Position numbers and translations under genes: made by a program. A stretch of DNA of 64,000 nt from Iris pallida (taxonomy: Eukaryota > Streptophyta > Magnoliopsida > Asparagales > Iridaceae): NCBI GenBank assembly GCA_029216955.1, contig JANAVB010006998.1, forward strand, positions 124,001-188,000. The letters are read 5' to 3'. A model generated the notes under the pieces. The model saw only the letters and a list, made by a program, of their open reading frames with translations, did no database searches and was not told where the DNA came from. How positions within the stretch are numbered: the first letter of the stretch is position 1; each line of letters starts with the position of its first letter. Of the stretch, positions 45,254 to 57,538 are shown piece after piece.

Positions 45254-45460
45254 TGATACGAAATATGAGGCTGAGAGAGTCAAACGAGAAAAAGGGAAGT
45301 AGGGAGTAACAGAAGGGTCCAGAGCCATGTGTTGGCCATAGTCAACCGATTTCGATAATTGATTTAGAACTCCGAACATGATATGAAAAGAAGCCAAAAA
45401 TTACACATCTCCTCTGATTTTTCACATTTATTCGATATTTTTCTTTTATTGAGTCTAGAT
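45254..45460. other. Spacer between CACTA remnant and Sire-type LTR
   Basis: Neither a CACTA end nor a clear LTR start could be fixed in this stretch. Confidence 0.4.
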
Positions 45461-46306
45461 GAAAGTGTAAGTCGGGATCACTAGCATTTAGAAAGGTCAA
45501 CCTTAAAACCTAACTTTGATCCATTTCTCCTGACCCAAACTTGATTCATTTCCTGAACCAAACCAAATCCACATCCAAAAGCCAAAACCAAATCAGGTTG
45601 ACCAGAAACCCTGATAACCGAACTTGGCTAGAGTTCTGTCCGAACTCGGACTAAACTCGATCACCTGGATTTCATCCTGGTCAGCAGCTTTACCTATTCT
45701 TTTGGATCACCAACGTTCAAAATTATGAACGTTAGGCTACCGAGTTCTGCCCGAACTCTGTCTTAGAAAAACCTATAAAAAAGAGAAGAAATTTTTATTT
45801 CTATTCACTCATTCATTCTTCATCTTCTCTATCTATTCCTAAGCTTTCTATTCAAATTACAAAGCTTCAATCTTCAAATCTCTAAGACAATTCGATCCTT
45901 CTAGTGCAAGTGGTTTCCGATTAAGTGTATTCTAGTTATACAAAGCTTGGCATATAAAAGCTTTTCTCAGAAAGGTGTTGTTGAATTTTGATCGTGTACT
46001 TCGGATAAAAATACGACGGTGTTGAAGTTGGCGTGTTCTACGGAGTAAAGCACGCAGTGTAATCTCTATTCAAAATAGTAGATTATAGCGAGCAAGAGTT
46101 CTCGAGAACTGGACTAGTCCTCTCAGAGGAAAACCAGTATAAACCTGTTGTGTCTGCGTATTGCTTTCTTGCCTCTACTATTTACTGCTTTACTCGTACT
46201 TTAAATTTGATTGATCATCTGCTTCACCTGCTTAGAATTTTTTATTAGTAATTATTTTTTTGCTGCACTCTATTCACCCTCCTCTAGAGGTGCCATCGAT
46301 CCTACA
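45461..46306 (+). repeat. 5' LTR of the Sire-type element
   Basis: It ends CA at 46,306, two bases before the primer site. A TATA box (CTATAAAA, 45,773-45,780) is preceded by two fold-backs, GAGTTC-TGTCC-GAACTC (45,631-45,647) and GAGTTC-TGCCC-GAACTC (45,742-45,758). The left end was not determined exactly. Confidence 0.7.
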
Positions 46307-46308
46307 AT

Positions 46309-46319
46309 TGGTATCAGAG
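46309..46319 (+). promoter_or_regulatory. Primer-binding site (initiator Met-tRNA)
   Basis: TGGTATCAGAG two bases after the LTR; the standard copia site. Confidence 0.88.
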
Positions 46320-46356
46320 AATAGCTTACTCTAGTCAGATTAAAACTCCTTGAGTT

Positions 46357-48157
46357 ATGGCATCCCTATATCCAAGTAATGGTGAAGGTCAATCAACAAA
46401 CAGGCCACCCCTATTTGATGGCACAAATTATACGTATTGTAAGACAGGTATGAGCTTTTTCCTCAAGTCTCTTGATTTCGATTTATGGTCGATTGTTATG
46501 AATGGATATAAGAAACCCCTACCTATTATAGTAGAGGGTGTTCTAGTGGAAAAACTATTCGACAAATATACCGACCATAAAAAGAAACAAGCTAGTCTTG
46601 ATGCAAAAGCCGTAAATACTTTATTCTGTGTTGTAGATAGAACTAAGTTCAATAGAGTTTCTACATGTGTCACGTCTCACGAGGTTTAGAAACTTCTTGA
46701 TGTCACTCATGTAGGTACTTCACAAGTGAAGGAGTCCAAAATCTCAAGACTAACACAAGAGTATGAGGCCTTCAAAATGAAGCCTAGTAAGACTATCACA
46801 AATATGTTTACTCGGTTCCTAGACATTGTTAATCTCCTATCTTCCCTTAGAAAAGAATACAACAATCATGAGAAGATTCGAAAGGTGCTTTGGGGCTAAC
46901 AAAGAACTGGAATCCTAAAGCGATGACTATTATTGAAGAAAATGATCTCACGGTCATGACTCTTGAAATACTTATGGGAAAGCTTATGACGCATGAGCTA
47001 GACCTTAAAGATTTCGAAGAGTCAGCTCCAAAAGAGAAGCGATAGCATTCAAAGCTAATCACAAGATAGCCTCTGATGATGAAAGTGAGACAGACTGCTC
47101 AGACAACGAACAAATGGCTCTTATGACAAAAAACTTTATAAGATTCCTTAGATATGAGAAGTCGAACAAGAAAAAAAATTCCAGAGACGATGAAGAACCT
47201 ATCTGCTTCAACTATAAATGAACAAGACACATCAAGAAGGACTGTCCTGTTATAAGGAAAAGAAGCAGACATGATCAGACAAGCAAGAGAAGGTCTTCTA
47301 CCAGAAACTATGCCAACACTAGCATCTGGTGTGAAAGTGAAGCTAGTGATTCTGAAGAAGAAGAGAAGCATCGCAACATAGAAAACCTATGTTTCATGGC
47401 TATTGATGTTAAGGTAATATCAAACCGTCTCTATAAAGAATTTACATTTGATGAATTATCTGATACTTTTATTGATCTATTAGATGATCAGAGAAAAATG
47501 GTAGATATGTACAAAAGTGCTAAGAAAGAGATGAAATTTGTACAATCTGAGTTTTTGAAGCAATCTAGAATGCTAGAAGATATTAGAGATTCTTCTAGTA
47601 ACACCAATGAGATTACTTCTTTGAAGTTAAGCTTACATGAAGCTCTTAAAAGGCTTGAGAAAGCCAATCAAGAAAATGTAAAACTTAACGATCTCTATGA
47701 ACTAGAGAAAAAGAAGTATAATATTACTCCTCAGAGAGTAGATGCACTCACGACCAAGTACAATGAAGCCTGTGATATCTCTAAAAAATTAGAGATCAAA
47801 CTGGGTAAACAGGTTGTTAAACCAATAGCTCAGGTGAACACAAGTCAGAAGGCTAAACACAAGCACAACACAGCCAACAATGCTAGAACTGTCAAAAGCT
47901 ATACATATATGTATACATTTCCACACAAGAAGAAAATACACACATCTTCAAAAACTCACATACATGATATTCGAACTACACCTAGCACTAACACTTCTGC
48001 TACATGTCACTATTATAGTATAAAAGGACATGTATCCTATCAGTATAAAATTAGAAAGCTAGTAGATCTAAATGTGTATGTATTGGTTCCAAAAACTAAC
48101 ACATCAGGACCCTCAAGAAGTGGGTACCAAAGGTTACATCTTCAACTTGTGTTGTAG
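46357..48157 (+). pseudogene. gag of the Sire-type element
   Basis: It starts at the ATG of MASLYPSNGEG 38 bp after the primer site. The capsid-like region has RPPLFDGTNYTYCK (Trp changed to Cys) and DLWSIVMNGYKKP. Stops at 46,687 and near 46,898 and frameshifts break it. A zinc knuckle near 47,210 has lost its second Cys (a stop). From 47,396 a 200-residue coiled coil (heptad-rich LKLSLHEALKRLEKANQENV) follows, then a second knuckle-like segment near 48,005 (CHYYSIKGH). This arrangement is typical of Sire gag. Confidence 0.78.
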
Positions 48158-51100
48158 GTGTACCTTCCTCCTGCCACTAGAAGCAAGTGGATATTCGATA
48201 GTAGTTGCTCCAGGCATATGACAGGTGATAACAAATTGTTTGCAACTCTATCGATGAAGAAAGAAGGCTATGTCTCCGTTGGAAATAATCTTAAAGGACA
48301 TATCATTGGAATTGGCGACAAAGGTATTTCTTCCTCACCTATTATTAAAGATGTATGCTTAGTAACAGAACTAAAACATAACTTACTAAGTATTAGTCAA
48401 CTGACTGATCATGGATATGGAATTAATTTCGTTAAGAATAAATGTTATGTTTATGATAAATCTTCTGGAATAATTTTCTTTGAGGGAATAAGATAGGACA
48501 GCATATATGTACTTTATTTGTCAGAGAAAACTAACAGTACAGGAAAGTGTTTGTTCACAACTAAAGATAAAAGCTGAATATGGCATATGCGTCTTGGACA
48601 TGCGAACATAGACACTTTTACAAGATTGTCCACCAAAAAACTGGTAAGAGGCTTACCTGAAATAACTTTCAAAAAAGATATGGTTTGTGCCGAATGTGAA
48701 AAGAATAAGGCATCTAGATCATCTTTTCAATCAATAAACGCTGTAAGTACCTCTAGACCCTTGCAATCACTTCATATGGACTTATTTGGATCAAGTAGAG
48801 TCGTCAGCCTTGGCAGTAAGCTATATGCTTACGTGATAGTCAATGACTATTTACGGTATACTTGGATTTATTTTCTTAAAAATAAGAATGAAGCCTTTTT
48901 TGAATTTGTATCTTTTTATAAAAAGGTGTAAAATGAGAAAGGATTCATGATTACTCGAATACGAAGTGATCATGGAGGAGAATTTGATTACCACGTGTTT
49001 AAATCATTTTGTGATTTAAATGGGTTATCTCATGAATTCTCTTGCCCTAGAACTCCTCAACAGAATGACGTTATAGAGAGGAAGAGTAGAACTCTGTGCG
49101 ATATGGCCAGAGTTATGTTTAACTAGTATAATCTTCCAAAGTATTTTTGGGCAGAAACTGTCTATACAACATGCCATATTTTAAATAGAGTTTTGATTAG
49201 ACCCATCTCTAAAAAGACTCTTTATGAATTATAGTTTAATAGAACTCCTAACATCAACTATTTCAAGGTCTTTGGTTGTAGATATTTTATTTTAAATACA
49301 AAAGACAACTTGGGAAAGTTCGATAAAAAAGCTGATAAGGGCATATTTTTGGGATATGCTACAAAAAGTAAGGGCTACAGAGTATTCAACAAGAGGTCAC
49401 TAGTTGTTGAAGAGTCAATGAACGTAAAATTCGATGAGCTGAACAGTCAACGCAATGACGAAAGTAACAATAAAGAAAAGAAAACTCCCTCTAACGAACA
49501 CCAAAAGATACACCATCAACATCCTATCTGGAAAGTCTGCCGAAATGAATTCGATTTATGCCAGACCATCCATAAGAACTGGTAGTAGGTGACGTATCAA
49601 CAGGTCTAAGTACTCAATCATGCACAACAGCTAATGTTGCATTTATTTCCAAAATTGAACCTAAAAATATTTTAGAAGCTTTCAATGATAAATTTTGGAT
49701 TTCTGCTATGCAAGAGAAACTTAACCAATTTGAGCGAAATCAAGTTAGGGAACTCGTTCCCAGACCTACTGATCACCCAATCATTGGTACCAAGTGGGTG
49801 TTCCAAAATAAACTAGATGAGAATGGTTCAGTTACACGCAATAAAACACGTCTAGTAGATCAAGGCTATAATCAAGAAGAAGATATTGACTATAATGAGA
49901 CGTATGCTCTAGTTGCTAGACTAGAGTCCATTCGTATGCTTTATGCTTTTGCAAGTTTTCATGGTTTCAAACTCTTTCAAATGGATGTCAAAAGTGTTTT
50001 TCTAAATGGTTTTATAAAAGAAAAAGTTTTTGTAAAACAACCTACCAGTTTCGAAGATTTCAAAAATCTTGATCACGTATTCAAGCTTCGAAAGGCTCTC
50101 CACAATCTCAAACAAGCACCTCGTGCATGGTATGAGTGCCTTAGTTCCTTCTTACTTGAACACAGTTTTTCAAAAAGGAAGGTTGATTCTACTCTTTTTA
50201 TAAAATCTTTGGATAAAAATATTTTGTTAGTGTAAATATATGTAGATGACATAATTTTTGGATCAACAAATGAGATGCTATATAACGAGTTTGCTAAGTG
50301 TATACAGAGTGAATTCGAAATGAGCATGATGGAGAACTTACATTCTTCTTCGGGCTACAAATCAAGCAGATTTCAAAAGAGATATTCATCAATCAAGCAA
50401 AATATATAAAAGATTTTCTATAGAAATTTAACATGGACAATGTCAAACCAATTGGCACACCTATGGCAGCATCTACAAAGCTTGATATAGATAAAAGTGG
50501 TACACTAAACGTAAGTACAGAGATATGATTGGTAGTTTACTGTATTTAACTGCCAGTCGTCCTGACATTATGTTTTCTGTATGATTATGTGCACGATATC
50601 AGGCTTATCCTAAAGAATCACATGTGAGCACCGTTAAGCATATCATGCGATACCTTAAAGGAACTTTGACGACTAGTCTTTGGTATCCCAAAATCGATTC
50701 GTTTGACCTGATATGTTACTCGACCGCAGATTTTGTCGAATGCAAAGTCGATCATAAAAGTACCAGTTGCACATGTCATTTTCTAGGGAAGTCTTTAGTC
50801 TACTGGTTTTCTAAGAAACAAAATTCTGTTGCACTATCAACAACCGAGGCTGAGTATATCGTCGCAGAACATTGTTGTGCTCAAATTTTGTCGATGAAGC
50901 AAACATTAGAAGACTATCAGTTATTATTTCATCACATCCCTATAGCTCAATTAATCTCACGAAGAATCTTATATGTCACTCTTGCACTAAACACATAGAA
51001 ATTAGACATCATTTTCTTAGAGATCATATTTTACAAGGCGACATTAACCTAGAATTTGTTGACACTGAACATCAACTAGCTGACATCTTTACTAAGCCCT

Positions 51101-51165
51101 TGGCTGAAGATCGTTTTAACTTTGTACGAAGGAAATTAGGAATTTTGGATGTTGAAGTAATATAA
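48158..51165 (+). pseudogene. pol of the Sire-type element: protease, integrase, RT, RNase H
   Basis: Protease: WIFDSSCSRHMTGD (about 48,190), with the catalytic DSG changed to DSS. Integrase: WHMRLGHANID, CAECEKNKA, HMDLFG, RSDHGGEF and a DVIERKSRT segment (48,580-49,100). RT: PIIGTKWVFQNKLDENG (about 49,780), FQMDVKSVFLNG and YVDDIIFGS (50,241-50,267). RNase H: ALSTTEAEY (about 50,832) and EIRHHFLRDH to LADIFTKPL (about 51,000-51,100). Stops near 48,494, 48,575, 48,929, 49,123 and 50,233 and a frameshift between 49,585 and 49,708 inactivate it. Confidence 0.88.
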
Positions 51166-51227
51166 ATATATTATTATTAGTTAATACTCATGAATTTGCG
51201 AAAATTATTTTGGTTATAAGCCGAAAG

Positions 51228-52674
51228 TGTAACATCCAATTTTCTAAATGCGGATAATTTTAAAATTTTATGATTTTAATTATTAATTATGATATTTAAA
51301 TAATAATATGATTTTTAGTGATTTTTAATCATTTTAAAACTATTTAAAAATTATGACTTGTGATTTTGATATGCAGCTAGTGAAACCCTAGAGACTGTCT
51401 GCCCTAGAGCCTAACCATGTAATTTGGAATATCTATTTATCATTTTTAGCCTAGGAATAATTTGGTCATTTTGACTTATTAGAATTATTTGATTAATTAT
51501 TGGATTAATGGTTATTGATTTTGACTTTTGCTAGTTGTGACTTAAGAGACTAACCTAGATGTTGACCCTGGTTGTGGTGACTTGATTAGCATAGTATGAC
51601 CCTAGTCTAACTTAAGTCAACTCAAGTTAGGTCACTTAGGATCAAGTTTGAAATAGGATGATTGGTAATTTGGTCCATAGACTTGAGACTTAGAAATTGG
51701 TTCCATGACTTATGAAACTTAGCCCATAGCCCATTAGACTAAACCCTAACCCTAACTTTCACTTTATGACTAACCACTAGGTCATTCCTAACCCTATAAA
51801 ATCTCTCTTCCTATTGTTCTTGCCTTTTTTATATTATTTCTCCATTTGACAAAAACCAAGGTTTGTTCCCTTCTTCAAAATTCTTATTTTATTCATTTAT
51901 CCTCCTTTTTCATCTTAGTCTTTTGCATTGGATTCTAAATGATGTTTATGGACTGTTGGTGGAGAGCTATTTCAGTTTGGGATCAATTTGGAGCATTGGG
52001 CTAGCAAGGAGGAACCCCCCATTTGAAGCTTTTTCTTGCTATTTGCACCTATAGGTAAAACTCCTTAAATTGTTCTAATATTCTATTTTCTTTGCATATT
52101 AGGCTAGATCTAGGTGTCCCCTAGCTGTCCCTAAAGTTTGGGTAAATTTTGTGTCCATTTGGTGTCCGTATCGGACACGTATCATAGTGTATATGTAGGT
52201 GTTTGTTAAAATTTTACATAGGATTTTATTTTTGATTTTTGTAAAACTAATTACATGGAATTGTAGATCTATGTATGTGCATTACTTTTTGTGAAGACTG
52301 AGTCCCATTTTGTGTCGTGTCGTGTCAGTACTGGACACAAACATGTCACTGCACAGGCGCAGGCAGTGTCCTGCTGCCCGACCCTTCGTTCTCCTCACTC
52401 AGGACATATGGTGACACAAAAATTTGTGGGGATGTTGGGACAACCACTAACACTATGCTCCCAAAATTTGTGAGCATATGGTTCACCACACGAGGAGGAA
52501 TCGTGTGCGCACTGGACACGCACTGTGTGCATACGTACGAAAATCACTCACTGATACGCACATACAGCTCGGACACGACACGGCTTTGACCCGATTCAGG
52601 GTGTCGATTCCCTAGCCCTAGACCCACTCTATCACTGGACACGGACACGACCCTTCTCGTGTTGTGTGTCGAAT
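51228..52674 (+). mobile_element. Incomplete LTR, plus orientation
   Basis: It begins TGTAACATCC immediately after GAAAG, where the copia 3' LTR should start, and has a TATA box (CTATAAAATC, about 51,794-51,803) after a telomere-like short run CCCTAACCCTAAC. No GGGG..ACA end was found before the next LTR-like start at 52,675. Probably a solo LTR or LTR piece truncated by that later insertion. Confidence 0.5.
52160..52670. repeat. Cluster of GTGTCC / GGACAC fold-back words
   Basis: GGTGTCCGTATCGGACACG (about 52,163-52,181), GTGTCGTGTCGTGTC (about 52,312), GGACACGCAC (about 52,514), GGACACGACACGG (about 52,570) and GGACACGGACACGACCC (about 52,637) recur in both orientations and could form several hairpins. 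Function unknown. Confidence 0.55.
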
Positions 52675-54394
52675 TGTCACGACCCGATCCCAAATTATTG
52701 GGTCAAACTGGATAATGCCCAGCCTGCACCGTTGTGAGACGGCGGCAGTAAGCTGTTCTATATGCAGGTATTCACAACAACATTTATATATTTGTCACAA
52801 CTTGAATATACGAAAATTTAAAAAAATGTTTTATTCAACAATTGAAAAGTACAACTGGAAATGAAAGAACTGAAATAAAGTACCGAATTCAAATTAACAA
52901 ACTCCAATACAATAAAACTAGATAACTGGAAAAACAATTAGCTAGACATTCGGCTCATCAGCATCTGGTTCTGCGTCCTCCAAGGGGGACTCTGGCAACA
53001 CTACAGGATACAATACCGGATCATAGTAGCTATTGTACAATAGCTCAGCATCCTCAATGTCACCTAAAAATGTTGGTCTCCAGTCAGGAGGGAGCAAGTA
53101 CGAATATGTACCTCACATTTCAAATAATAATAAAAAAGTGCAGGCTAAACAGTTGAAACAATATTTTTCAACAATTTAACAATTCAATACTTGAAACAAT
53201 GTGATTTGAATATGTAACATCTATGACCGGCTTGGGTTGTACAATAGCATCCTAGTGACGCGATACGGCTTATCCCCGTGTGTAAGAGGGGTAAGCTCGT
53301 ACAATAAAAATATGCAATATGAGGGGTATTGGTCATAAACGTTACACTATTCCCCCAATATCCCTACAATCAATATAAATCAATATTTGAACCCTAGGAG
53401 AGGGTTCCATGTAGCTATGTGGTTTAAACATGCAACTTGACAATTACTAAATAAAATGCAAGAAAATATAACCGTAACTTGCCTCTGTTGATTGACGGGA
53501 TCAGAAATATCGGGACCGAGGAGGAAGTCAAGTACGTCTCCGAGATCCTACAGTTGAGAACCTTGACTTAGAACCATAATAAAACCATTCTAGGTGTGCT
53601 AGTTACAATCTCTAGAAGCAGACCCTAGTCAGGTTTTAAGTTTATTTAATTAACTACCGAAATGCCTAACGTCGCAAGCTACGTTGGTTATCGTTTACTT
53701 GGTTAAACCGGTTAATTCAGTTAATTGGAAAAACTAGCGATTTATAGGTTAACCTGTCAAAACTTTGTATTTTATAATATATATAAAACTAGACTTTTCT
53801 GTAAATGAAGAAAAATATAAATTGCTAAATTACCAGATTATTTATTATGAGAAAACTTATTAATTTTCTTTATAAAATATATATATATCCATTTTATATT
53901 CTACGCGTTTAACGGCGAATCAATATTCCAGAAAAATAAGGGAAAAGCTACGCTACACAATACATAGTCACAGAGAAATAAAGGAAAAACTGGGCTTATG
54001 CCCTTACAATTTTTTTTTACATAAATTAATTAATCTTAAGGCGAGCTCTGAGTGCCGCGAACGGTCCAAACAGTAGGCCGAGGCCCTGCACCATAAATAC
54101 TAAAAGCAGTACCAGTTCTAAAATAAATTATAATTAATTTAAAGAGTCTCAGACTTGGTCGTGCAATCTCATGTTGCGGCTTACGCCTCAACGTACAGGT
54201 GACCCTGTATCGTTTGCGTTTCGCCGAGGCTCATTCGACCGATATGGTCGTCGCCTAACTGGTGATACAAAATCCATAAAATCCAAAAACTAACAAAATC
54301 CAATCTATAAATTATTTTGCAAAGACCGGTTTTCTTTGAAAAATTGGTTTTATTCAAATTGCTAATTTTTATAAGAAAATCCCTTTTTAAAATA
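52675..54394 (-). mobile_element. Incomplete LTR, minus orientation, cut by the second Tekay element
   Basis: The start TGTCACGACCCGATCCC is the reverse complement of a GGGTCGTGACA LTR end like that of the solo LTR at 44,611-44,623. No TTACA end lies before 54,394, where the second Tekay element begins; the rest should be beyond the window. Several blocks (for example near 53,220-53,340) have GGxTTGGGT-type LTR features but no coding sequence. Confidence 0.5.
54390..54394. repeat. Predicted target-site duplication AAATA
   Basis: The five bases before the second Tekay element. The matching copy should lie after its 3' LTR, outside the window. Confidence 0.5.
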
Positions 54395-57300
54395 TGTCAC
54401 TCCCCGTTCCCAGAATACGTATTTTAAATACATGCACTGTTTAAAAGTATTTATTTTAATATTTACCATGTACTACTCTGTATTTAATTTCCTTCAATTT
54501 TATGTTAATTAATTTCTTGCAATTTTATTTCTGCGTTTATACTCTGCTTTAGCCTTGCTTTAGGATCGGCTTAGATTGGTTTATTTGTGGGTTCATCATG
54601 AACCGGATTAGACCCCCACCTACCACCATCCCTTCCATTTAAAGCCCATCCCCCTTTCTCTCTCTTCATTACTTCACCATTAATCTTCTTCTTCCTCATA
54701 ACTCCTCTTCCACCGACCTAAGAGAGCTAGGCAAGTGCCAACTTGCTTCTTGATGGATCCCCATTATTATTGTTCCATCATCTTCCTTATTTGATTCTAA
54801 GTCTCTTTAGTACTTAGCATTTTCAATTTCTATGACTTATTTGTTGTAGATCTAAGATTGATGCATTTTCGGATTTCTTAGGTTTTGATCTAGTAAACTT
54901 TGTTATCTTCAAGTTTTGATGGTTCCATGTCGTAGAGAATTTCGTTCTACCCCATTTTGACCTATGGAAGTCCAAATTTGGACTTACGGTGAAGATTTTA
55001 TGGAGCTTGGAAGCCAAGGGTTCCATGACCATCCTTCTCAGGTTTTCTGAGAAGATGGGTTCCTTCACAGCCGCATGAGATTTATTTCCCAACCGCATGA
55101 GCTCAATCTCATTTCTCAGCCGCATGAGATATTTATTTCCCAATCTCATTTCTCAGCCGCATGGATTATTTATTTCCCAATCTCATTTCTCAGCCGCATG
55201 GATTATTTATTTCTCAATCTCATTTCACAGCCGCATGGAATCTTTATTCCTCAACCGCATGAGATATTTATTATGGATTATTTATTTTCCAATCTTATTT
55301 CACAGCCGCATGGATTATTTATTTTCCAATCTTATTTCTCAGCCGCATGGATTATTTATTTCCCAATCTCATTTCACAGTCGCATGGAATCTTTATTCCT
55401 CAACCACATGATATATTTATTATGGATTATTTATTTTCCAATCTCATTTCACAGCCGCATGGATTATTTATTTCCCAATCTCATTTCTCAGCCGCATGGA
55501 TTATTTATTTCCCAATCTCATTTCTCAGCCGCATGGAATCTTTATTCCTCAACCGCATGAGATATTTATTATGGATTATTTATTTCCCAATCTCATTTCA
55601 CAGCCGCATGGATTATTTATTTCCCAATCTCATTTCTCAGCCGCATGGATTATTTATTTCCCAATCTCATTTCACAGCCGCATGGAATCTTTATTCCTCA
55701 ACCGCATGAGATATTTATTATGGATTATTTATTTTCCAATCTTATTTCACAGCCGCATGGATTATTTATTTCCCAATCTCATTTCTCAGCCGCATGGATT
55801 ATTTATTTCCCAATCTCATTTCTCAGCCGCATGGATTATTCATTTCCCGACCGCATGAGACTTTTATTTTCCAACCTCATGAGATAGATTTTTATTTTCC
55901 GAATTTGGCATTAATTAACATTGATTGTTATCTTGCTTTATAATTGATCATGCGTTCCTAGATGGAACTAAGAGACTGGCTAGTCGTCTTATTGAATTAA
56001 ATGGAATGAGACACGTTCATATGAAATATGAACTATTGTAATCGACTGGCTGATCTCGAATATTGGCATATGGATACATGCAGGCTTTAATTAATTTATT
56101 CATTTATTTTACCAAAGCAGCATGTGTACTTTATGGTCAAGGCATGATTATTCCGTGGTTAGTTTTAATTGATGCATTACGTTATGTAAGACCTACAACC
56201 TAACCGCACGGGTATCGTTGTAGAGTTGGCATATCGTACTTTGTACGGAAGTACTCATTCTGAATGACCATGATCCACGGCATGGAATTTCATGCAACAT
56301 AGAGGCTATTAAGTTAAATAAAATAATGATTGCATGGAGAGAATGGATTCCCGAGTTCTTACATGGCAGCCCTCTTGGGACTATTAAGTGCCCGACAGGC
56401 CGGCTGGTTCCCACAGATACTGCAGTTCTGCCACACGGGCAGGGAGCGGTATCTGCTTATATTATTAAATTGTACATGGTATATTAACGACGGGCGTCCC
56501 GCTGGGACTCGTCTAATACATGATTGGCGCAATTGATTGATTGGATAGACTAGCCTTGCTCGCACATAGTAAGAACTGAGGAATCCTTTATTGTATAATT
56601 CCAGGATAACTTGGGACTCACAGTAGTAAGCCATAGGAGTTGGATGGCCATTTAAATTGATTTGTTTGTGTACTGTATTTACTCTGTTACCTAACTAAGA
56701 TGATCAGAATGTCAGGACATGACGGGCCAACTTCTGTCCTTATTTGGTTGGGAGGTTGGTTCGAAGTGTCGTGATGTTATGTGAATCTCAGTAGCAAGCA
56801 GAGATCTATTATTATAATCCCTTATTTACTGGTTTCATCCTTCATATCGTACTTCCTTGCGGTACTTGCTATTAGAGGTCTAACCTCTCTGGTTTTGCAT
56901 GGCCAGATTTAGAGCCGGTTCCCGAGGATCCAGCTTACTTCCACCTCCAAGATGGTCAATACTAGAGGAATGATCGTAGGAGGACTCGAGTGGGTTCTTT
57001 ACTTCACCGTTCGTTTTGTTATTTACCTTATACTTTGCCGTTTGGCACCGACATGTTAGTCGGATTGTCTTGTATTTACTTTTACATAATTGTAACTAAA
57101 GTCAGACTGCAGCTGATAACAATTGTGTATACCTTACTACATCATCTGGCTATGTTTTGTAAAGCCAGATGTCAAGAACATTTTGACAAAGCGTTTGGGA
57201 CGCCTTACTGCTTTATCTTACATGTTCTCTATTTCTGTTCCTTGTTTGAATGATTGAGACAATAGATGTGAAGTGACCATAGTAGGACTTTTATGTAGTA

Positions 57301-57418
57301 TGCACCCTTCGTCTGGTTAGACAGCATTGATCGTATTATACGGTATTCATCTACCCGTAATACGTAGCTGGCTGAGTCATCCCCCCGCTCTCCAGTATTC
57401 TGGTTCTGGGGCGTGACA
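54395..57418 (+). repeat. 5' LTR of the second Tekay element
   Basis: 3,024 bp from TGTCACTCCCC to GGGGCGTGACA. A TATA-like TTTAAA (about 54,638-54,643) is followed by a pyrimidine-rich start region, then a minisatellite at about 55,065-55,890. The remainder resembles the U5 side of the first Tekay element's LTR only loosely. Confidence 0.92.
55065..55890. repeat. 37-bp minisatellite with 149-bp higher-order period (5' LTR)
   Basis: The basic 37-bp unit starts CAGCCGCATGGATTATTTAT. A 75-bp variant containing GGAATCTTTATTCCTCAACC recurs at 55,237, 55,386, 55,535 and 55,684, exactly 149 bp apart; 149 is two basic units plus one variant. The unit has no stop in any forward frame, so long repetitive ORFs appear in all three frames; they are not considered genes. 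Confidence 0.95.
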
Positions 57419-57427
57419 AGGTTTTAG

Positions 57428-57443
57428 TGGTGGCCCATGCAGG
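57428..57443 (+). promoter_or_regulatory. Candidate primer-binding site (atypical)
   Basis: TGGTGGCCCATGCAGG, nine bases after the LTR; see the equivalent site at 5,803. Confidence 0.45.
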
Positions 57444-57538
57444 TCTGATTTCAGACTTGTGGGGTGTTTTAATTTATAGGATGTCTCAATCACACATGTT
57501 CCCCCTTGATCTCATGATTCGTTACTCTCGACTCTAGC

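Larger units (their letters stand above)
39477..45255 (-). mobile_element. Internally deleted CACTA (En/Spm) transposon
   Basis: The left terminus begins CACTACTAAAATATTGG at 39,477, followed by some 480 bp of subterminal repeats built from TTAGCGACGAAAATTTCCGTCGCT-like words in both orientations. On the minus strand the transposase-associated N-terminal domain is at 44,965-44,695, and the C-terminal part of the second En/Spm-family gene is at 40,820-40,260. Without the solo LTR the two coding remnants are only about 70 bp apart, so nearly all of the transposase is deleted. The other terminus was not found; the right limit is an estimate. Confidence 0.7.
45461..51227 (+). mobile_element. Degenerate Ty1/copia element, Sire type
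   Basis: A 5' LTR is followed by a consensus primer site, gag and a full set of pol domains on the + strand. No 3' LTR matching the 5' one was seen after pol; a different LTR starts at about 51,228. The start of the 5' LTR is approximate. The gag with RPPLFDGTNY and a long coiled coil fits the Sire lineage. Confidence 0.8.

Noticed and set aside
51223..51232. GAAAGTGTAA shared with 45,463-45,472 as evidence for matching copia LTR starts
   Set aside because: The similarity ends after these ten bases; the sequences that follow are unrelated, so the 3' LTR was not called.
51742..51765. Telomere-like CCCTAACCCTAAC run
   Set aside because: Only two to three units, inside an LTR; not an internal telomere tract.
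52291..52589. Overlapping short ORFs over the GGACAC cluster
   Set aside because: Overlapping frames over inverted repeats, no domain.
54823..55149. 108-codon minus-strand ORF repeated in both LTRs (also 63,020-63,346)
   Set aside because: It occurs twice because the LTRs are duplicates; part of it reads through the minisatellite, with no known domain.
55075..55887. Several + strand ORFs of 80-161 codons (and 63,272-63,980) made of repeated MDYLFPNLISQPHG units
   Set aside because: They are translations of the 37-bp minisatellite inside LTRs; the unit has no stop in any frame, so open frames appear by default in all three.
55065..55890. Regular repeat-spacer look reminiscent of a CRISPR array
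   Set aside because: Units are directly adjacent without unique spacers, no cas genes, and the genome is a plant's.
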